Positions 59,773-64,000 of a DNA stretch of 64,000 nt are shown piece by piece. The stretch spans positions 1 to 64,000 of the forward strand of contig NZ_JAQMYP010000014.1 of the NCBI RefSeq assembly GCF_028369295.1, read 5' to 3'. This DNA comes from Streptomyces sp. HD (GTDB lineage Bacteria > Actinomycetota > Actinomycetes > Streptomycetales > Streptomycetaceae). How positions within the stretch are numbered: the stretch's first letter is position 1; each line of letters begins with the position of its first letter. The position numbers and the translations under genes are program-made. The notes under the pieces were generated by a model. The model was not told where the DNA came from. It saw only the letters and a program-made list of their open reading frames with translations, and ran no database searches.

Positions 59773-60605
59773 TCAAGCCGCCCTCGCTCCCACCCCGACC
59801 GGCAGTGCGTCCAGGAACAGTGCCCCCGCCAGCAGTCCCGCACTCCCCCGTGGGCTCCACGCGCGTGCGGGGAGGTCGGCGTCGAGGGTGGTCAGGGCCT
59901 CCGCGCCCGCCTTCGTGGCCGTGCCGCCCGCCTCCAGGACCGTGCGGGCGCCGGCCTGGACGTGGCGGAGGCCGATCGGGCCCGCGGTGTAGAGGAGTTC
60001 GGTGTCCTGGAGGGTGGACATCACGGTGAGCAGGGCGTCCAGGCGGGCCTGCTCCTCCGTGGCGCCGGCCGAGCGGGCGTCGGTAAGGGCGTCCAACGCC
60101 CGCCGTACGTGCGGGAATCCGGCCCGTGCCTCGCCGCGCGCTCCGGCGGCGCCGTACTTCGCGGACACCGAGGAGCCCCGGGAGGGCCTGCGGGGGGCGC
60201 CCATGTCGGTGTGCGCGGCGATGCGCTTGGCGGTCGCGGCGACGTCCCGCGCCTCGGCCCGGGGGTCGAGCGCTGCCGCGGCGACCAGCAGGCCGAGTGC
60301 CCAGAGGGCGCCCCGGTGGCCGCCGCCCGCGAGGCCCACCGAGTGCTCGGTGCACCTGCCGATCGCGCCGAGTTCCGTACGGAGCCCGGGCGTCGGCTCA
60401 CCCGTGCGCCGGGCTGCCGCGGCCACCGCCACGAGGCCCGGCGCGAGGGCCTTGGCCGACCAGCGCAGCATGCAGTGGTCCCGGCGGCTGATGCGGGCGC
60501 CGAGGTCGCGCGGGTCGGGAGGCCCGGCTTGGGTGCCAGGGCCAGCTGCCCGGTGAGCGCGGTCACGGCGGCGTAGGCCAGCGCCTCGTCCCCGCGGCTG
60601 CTCAT
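59773..60605 (-). pseudogene. triphosphoribosyl-dephospho-CoA synthase-like (CitG/MdcB) gene, frameshifted
   Basis: ATG 60605 starts SSRGDEALAYAAVTALTGQLALAPKPGLP, the CitG/MdcB N-terminus, then leaves the family. In the next frame the family resumes as DPRDLGARISRRDHCMLRWSAKAL and continues to the stop at 59773, with ECxx-equivalent LAGGGHRGALWALG and the later RGSSVSAKYGAAGARGEARAGFP motif. One missing C in the CTCCCGACC stretch (near 60515-60523) explains the break. An intact enzyme would make the prosthetic-group precursor for citrate lyase or malonate decarboxylase, or act in a related ribosyl transfer. The C-terminal part could still start at ATG 60471. Confidence 0.7.
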
Positions 60606-60614
60606 GGCGTCCCC

Positions 60615-61646
60615 CTATGAGGAGGCCGAGGACGCCGAGGCCGTCGGGGCGTCGCTGGGCGGGGTGCCCGTCGGGGCGTCGCTGGGTGGGGAGCCCGTCG
60701 GGGCGTCGCTGGGTGGGGAGCCCGTCGGGGCGTCGCTGGGTGGGGTGCCCGTCGGGGCGTCGCCCGGCGGCGTGCCGCCCTCGCCGCCACCGCCGCTGCC
60801 CGCGCCGGTGTTCTCGGCGTCGGGGTCGACGCCGATGGTGAGGAAGCCCTTGTAGCCCTTGGACGGATCCTTCTTGTGCGCGGCCTTCAGGGTCAGCAGG
60901 TCGCTGGCGGCGCCGCCGCCGTCGTAGACCATGTCGTTGTCGAGGGTGGTGTAGCTGCCGGAGTGCTTCGAGTAGGGCTCCAGCGTGAAGATCTCCTGGG
61001 CGACCTCGTCGGCGAAGAACAGCTGGCCGGTGTAGTTGACCTTGCCGCCCTCGTAGATGCCGTCCTCCTTCTGGCCGCCCGTGTGCACCTTGAGGTGGAT
61101 GTGGCAGGTGCGCGGGGTGTACCAGCCCGGGAAGATCGTCTCGAACTTGACGACCCCGTTGGCGTTGGCGATCTGGTAGCCGCGCAGATAGGTGTTGTCG
61201 TTGGCGGTCGAGCCGTCCTCGCTCTCGGCGGGCGCGGAGCCGCCGGGGTTGGCCGTGGTGTAGCCGGAGTAGTAGCCCCAGGCGTCGCAGTGCCAGATCC
61301 CCACGGCGGCGCCGGAGACCGGGGTGCAGCTGTCGGTGGCGTCCACGACGGTGAGGCGCAGCGTCAGCGGGACTCCGCTCTTGCCCTCGGTGATGTCCTT
61401 TCTCACCAGGGCGTTGTCGAGGTAGTAGGGGCCTTCGGTGACGCTGGACATCAGCGTCATGCAGCCGGATCCCTCCGATGCGGTCGCGGAGGTCGTCGAC
61501 GCCGCCGCGTCGGTCGTGGTCGTGGCGGTGTCGGCGAAGGCCGTCTGGTAACCGGCGACGGCGAGCCCGCCCGCCGCAACCGTGCCTCCGGTCACCGAGA
61601 TGGCGCGACGCCGGGTGATCGACTTGTCCCTGTGGTTTCCCGTCAT
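60615..61646 (-). CDS. Tat-exported intradiol ring-cleavage dioxygenase
   Basis: 343 residues. The N-terminus has a twin-arginine signal (ITRRRAISVTGG then AAGGLAVAG). The dioxygenase domain (about 60-270) contains TEGPYYLDNALVRKDI, VGIWHCDAWGYYSGY, and PGWYTPRTCHIHLKVH, matching the Tyr/His iron ligands of intradiol enzymes. The last 65 residues are Gly/Pro/Ser-rich repeats (GSPPSDAPT). Secreted members of this family cleave catechol-type aromatics outside the cell. Adjacent but unrelated to the CitG-like gene, 9 bp away on the same strand. Confidence 0.88.
   Translation of the reverse strand: MTGNHRDKSITRRRAISVTGGTVAAGGLAVAGYQTAFADTATTTTDAAASTTSATASEGSGCMTLMSSVTEGPYYLDNALVRKDITEGKSGVPLTLRLTVVDATDSCTPVSGAAVGIWHCDAWGYYSGYTTANPGGSAPAESEDGSTANDNTYLRGYQIANANGVVKFETIFPGWYTPRTCHIHLKVHTGGQKEDGIYEGGKVNYTGQLFFADEVAQEIFTLEPYSKHSGSYTTLDNDMVYDGGGAASDLLTLKAAHKKDPSKGYKGFLTIGVDPDAENTGAGSGGGGEGGTPPGDAPTGTPPSDAPTGSPPSDAPTGSPPSDAPTGTPPSDAPTASASSASS
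60640..60768. repeat. 27-bp tandem repeat in the dioxygenase 3' end
   Basis: About five copies of a 27-bp unit (CCCGTCGGGGCGTCGCTGGG...) encode nine-residue units PTGSPPSDA. The length keeps the reading frame, so tail length can vary between strains. Confidence 0.9.
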
Positions 61647-61875
61647 GCCCGGGAAGTTAGGGACGCCACCCGTCAGCAGCTTGAGGTGGCGCTGTGCGGT
61701 GGCTGTGAGTCATGAGGAAGCTGAAGTCGACTGCCCTTGTGGTCCATTGATGCACCGGTCACCCGTAAAGCGCAGCATATTCCCCCAAATGCCAAGGTTC
61801 CGATGGCTTTGCGGACTCTCTCGGGCAAAGAGAACTGGGCACTTCCCGATCTGCCCAGCCCCGGAGAGCGAGACG

Positions 61876-63249
61876 ATGACCCGAGCGCAGACGATGCCCC
61901 CTGCACGGACGACGACCCACGCACGGACGACGACCCGCGTACGGAGGACGCCCGGTTCACCCGTACGCGCACACCCGTCCCGGTCCCTCCGTTCCGTGCT
62001 GCCCGCCGTCGCCACCGTCCTGTCCTTGGTGACCGCACTCCTCGTCGGCGGTGCGACACCGGCCGCCGCGCTGACCAAACCGGTCGTCAACGGGCCCGTC
62101 TTCAACAACCCGCTGGGCACCCCGGCCCAGCAGAAGGCGATCTTCACCCAGCTCGTACGGCTGATCGACGCGACGCCGGCCGGGGCGCAGATCCGCGGCT
62201 CGATGTACGAGTTCCTCGACCAGGAGGTCGCGAACGCGCTGATCGCCGCCCACGCGCGCGGTGTCGACGTCAGACTCATCGTCGACGACTCGACCTATGT
62301 GGGCCCCGGCGGCGCCGAGTTCAACAACCCGGCCTTTCTGTCGCTCAGGTCCGCGCTCGGCACCAGCACAGCCGCCCGCTCCTGGATCGTCGTCTGCGAC
62401 GACAGGTTCGAGGACGCCGACGGTGTGGACGACGTCCAGCGCGGCTGCCTTGCCGTGGCTCCGCCCCAACCGGCGTACAACCACAACAAGTTCTTCCTCT
62501 TCTCCAGGATCGGGCCCTTCGACGACGGCACGAGCTATTCGAACGTCGTCTTCCAGACCTCCTCGAACCTCACCGACTGGTACAAGGTCGAGTCCTTCAA
62601 CGACGCGGTCACCTTCACGAACAGCACGGTCTACAACGGCTACGTCTCGTACCACGCGCAGCTCCGCCAGGGCCGCACCCTCGTAGGCGGCAACAACAAC
62701 GCGTACTTCTCCACCCCGACCGGTTCGACGTACCGCGGCTACTTCTTCCCGCGAGGTGACGCGTCGTACAACAACCCGGCCACCGACACCATCGTCAACG
62801 CGCTGAACGAGATCAGCTGCGCCTACACCGGCGCGGACGGGCTACGGCACCAGACCGACATCCGCGTCCTGACGCACAGCTTCTTCGGCTCCCGCCGCCA
62901 GGTCGCCGACAAGCTGGCCCAGCTGCGCGGCCGGGGCTGCTGGGTCGACGTCATCTACGCCGACAGCGACGCCGCGATCACCGGCCGCCTGAACGCCGCC
63001 GGCATCCAGCACCGCAGATGCCGGATCCCCAACGGCCCCGGAATCGACGTCCGCCCGCACAACAAGCAGATCCTCGTCGACGGCGACTACAACGGCGACC
63101 TGACGCCACGCGTGTACACGGGAAGCGCCAACCTGACCGGGTCGTCGCTGCGGTCGGCGGACGAGGCGGTCGTGCGGATCACCAGCGGGGCGTATCACGC
63201 GCGGTACCTGAGCACGTTCTACGCGGTTCGGTCCGCCTGCGGTGGTTGA
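61876..63249 (+). CDS. secreted phospholipase-D-like protein
   Basis: 457 residues from ATG 61876 (GGAGAG upstream); the frame extends to 61582 but overlaps the divergent dioxygenase. A basic Thr/Arg-rich lead and a signal peptide (SVLPAVATVLSLVTALLVGGATPAAA) precede two PLD-type half-domains with HKD-like motifs: NHNKFFLFS near residue 203 and RPHNKQILVDGDYNGD with GSANLTGSSL near residue 400. The first is H-x-K without the usual Asp spacing. It probably hydrolyses phosphodiesters in lipids or nucleic acids outside the cell. Confidence 0.87.
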   Translation: MTRAQTMPPARTTTHARTTTRVRRTPGSPVRAHPSRSLRSVLPAVATVLSLVTALLVGGATPAAALTKPVVNGPVFNNPLGTPAQQKAIFTQLVRLIDATPAGAQIRGSMYEFLDQEVANALIAAHARGVDVRLIVDDSTYVGPGGAEFNNPAFLSLRSALGTSTAARSWIVVCDDRFEDADGVDDVQRGCLAVAPPQPAYNHNKFFLFSRIGPFDDGTSYSNVVFQTSSNLTDWYKVESFNDAVTFTNSTVYNGYVSYHAQLRQGRTLVGGNNNAYFSTPTGSTYRGYFFPRGDASYNNPATDTIVNALNEISCAYTGADGLRHQTDIRVLTHSFFGSRRQVADKLAQLRGRGCWVDVIYADSDAAITGRLNAAGIQHRRCRIPNGPGIDVRPHNKQILVDGDYNGDLTPRVYTGSANLTGSSLRSADEAVVRITSGAYHARYLSTFYAVRSACGG

Positions 63250-63293
63250 CGCCGACGCCTCCCGGTGGCGGCCGGGAGGCGTGCGGCCGGCCC

Positions 63294-63743
63294 TTACACG
63301 GCCATCAACGGTGTGTCCTTGCGCCACTTCAAGATCTTGTCGAAGCTCACCACCGCCCCGGCCCGCCCCGGTGTGTTGCCGATCTGGACATGGTCGGCGA
63401 GTTCCTGGATCAGGCAGAGACCCCGGCCGTGTTCGGCGTCGGTGGACGCCGGGCGGGGCGTGCGGGGTGGGGTGGTGAAGCCGGGGCCCGAGTCGGTGAC
63501 CTCGATGTGGCACTTCTCGCCGTCCAGATACGCCGTCACGCGATACGCCTGCGGGGAGTCGCCGGACGCGCCGGCGCCGCCGTGCTCGACGGCGTTCGCG
63601 CAGGCCTCGCTGAGGGCGACGGAGAGGTCGTAGGACACGTCCGGGTCGACGCCCGCCGTCTCCATCGTGCCGATCAGCAACCGCCGGGCGAGCGGCACGC
63701 TCGCGGCTTCCCGCCGCAGATGGAGTGACCACCAGATGCTCAT
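63294..63743 (-). CDS. RsbW-like GHKL ATPase (anti-sigma factor type)
   Basis: 149 residues. Core motifs: SVALSEACANAVEHG (N-box), VTDSGPGF (G1) and HGRGLCLIQELAD (G2). The length and the LARRLLIGTM start are typical of streptomycete anti-sigma/ATP-binding proteins. No sigma or anti-anti-sigma gene lies within the window; one could lie beyond its right edge. Confidence 0.88.
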   Translation of the reverse strand: MSIWWSLHLRREAASVPLARRLLIGTMETAGVDPDVSYDLSVALSEACANAVEHGGAGASGDSPQAYRVTAYLDGEKCHIEVTDSGPGFTTPPRTPRPASTDAEHGRGLCLIQELADHVQIGNTPGRAGAVVSFDKILKWRKDTPLMAV

Positions 63744-64000
63744 GCTCCAGCCTCCTGGCCGCGGCTCGACATACCGTTACGTATTGCCGCGAGTGCCCAC
63801 CTGTAAGCACATCATTGACGTGATGCCGCCCATATGGTCGATGCGCCCACACGGTAATCGGTGTATGTGGGGGCGGCCCACATCAGAAGGTGATCTTCCG
63901 GTCGTACAGTCTTCTTCTCCCCGTACGTCCTGAATCGCCCGTTCCTCATCTTGCGGACCTGCCGTATGGCGGTCATAAGGCCAGTGCGATGATGAGCCCG
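63744..64000. other. right-edge intergenic region
   Basis: No gene start is supported in the last 257 bp. An imperfect inverted repeat CCCACACGG...TGTATGTGGG lies at about 63846-63872 and may be a regulatory site for the RsbW-like gene or for a gene beyond the window. Confidence 0.4.

Overview
The window is high-GC actinobacterial chromosome and looks like Streptomyces. The evidence is GC-biased third codon positions, frequent GTG starts, tRNA genes for Arg(ACG), Ser(GCU) and Ser(UGA), and typical streptomycete families: a subtilisin-inhibitor-like protein, SpoIIE/RsbU-type phosphatases, RsbW-like kinases, a DUF2637 mobile-element protein and a TraB translocase. Names rest on reading motifs and remembered family features; no database search was run.

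Layout. (1) 1-6.2 kb, minus strand: an OmpR-type regulator and sensor kinase, then a GT2-GtrA glycosyltransferase and a GT39-type membrane glycosyltransferase, in two overlapping pairs. (2) 6.4-11.3 kb: DUF2797 protein, small membrane protein, MarR regulator with a palindromic operator, GtrA-like protein, and a RutA plus N-carbamoylsarcosine-amidase-like pair. (3) 11.4-20.4 kb: a 981-residue PAS/GAF/SpoIIE phosphatase, two tRNA genes, a protease inhibitor, and a 1516-residue PAS/pseudokinase/receiver protein. (4) 20.6-29.6 kb: acyl-CoA ligase, SigE-family sigma factor, a ChsH2-ChsH1-Ltp2-like hydratase/aldolase operon, a small secreted protein, a Prim-Pol protein with a possible SOS box, DinB and amphi-Trp proteins.

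(5) 29.64-44.71 kb: a complete-looking actinomycete integrative and conjugative element (AICE) of about 15.0 kb in the 3' half of a tRNA-Ser(UGA) gene. It is bounded by a perfect 60-bp direct repeat. It has integrase and excisionase next to attR, a Prim-Pol plus DUF3987 replication pair, a seven-copy iteron array, a TraB translocase with small transfer-associated proteins, a GntR/UTRA repressor with three copies of a 14-bp palindrome upstream, and a lower-GC cargo zone with a secreted protein and a 39-residue membrane peptide too short for routine gene calling. One element gene (RRQRL zinc protein) is frameshifted.

(6) 44.7-64 kb: the restored tRNA-Ser, Ser/Thr kinase, HtrA protease, glycerophosphodiesterase, RsbW-like ATPase, DUF5926 protein, Prim-Pol-like protein, PP2C phosphatase, aminopeptidase P, a MocR regulator and MFS transporter with a direct-repeat operator, a frameshifted CitG/MdcB-like gene, a Tat-exported intradiol dioxygenase, a secreted phospholipase-D-like protein and another RsbW-like ATPase.

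How parts probably work together (inference): the GntR protein would repress its own promoter and perhaps the rightward transfer operon. On induction Int/Xis would excise the element by recombining the 60-bp repeats, Prim-Pol/DUF3987 would replicate it from the iterons, and TraB would pump double-stranded DNA by recognising a repeat cluster such as the TAACAC group after traB.
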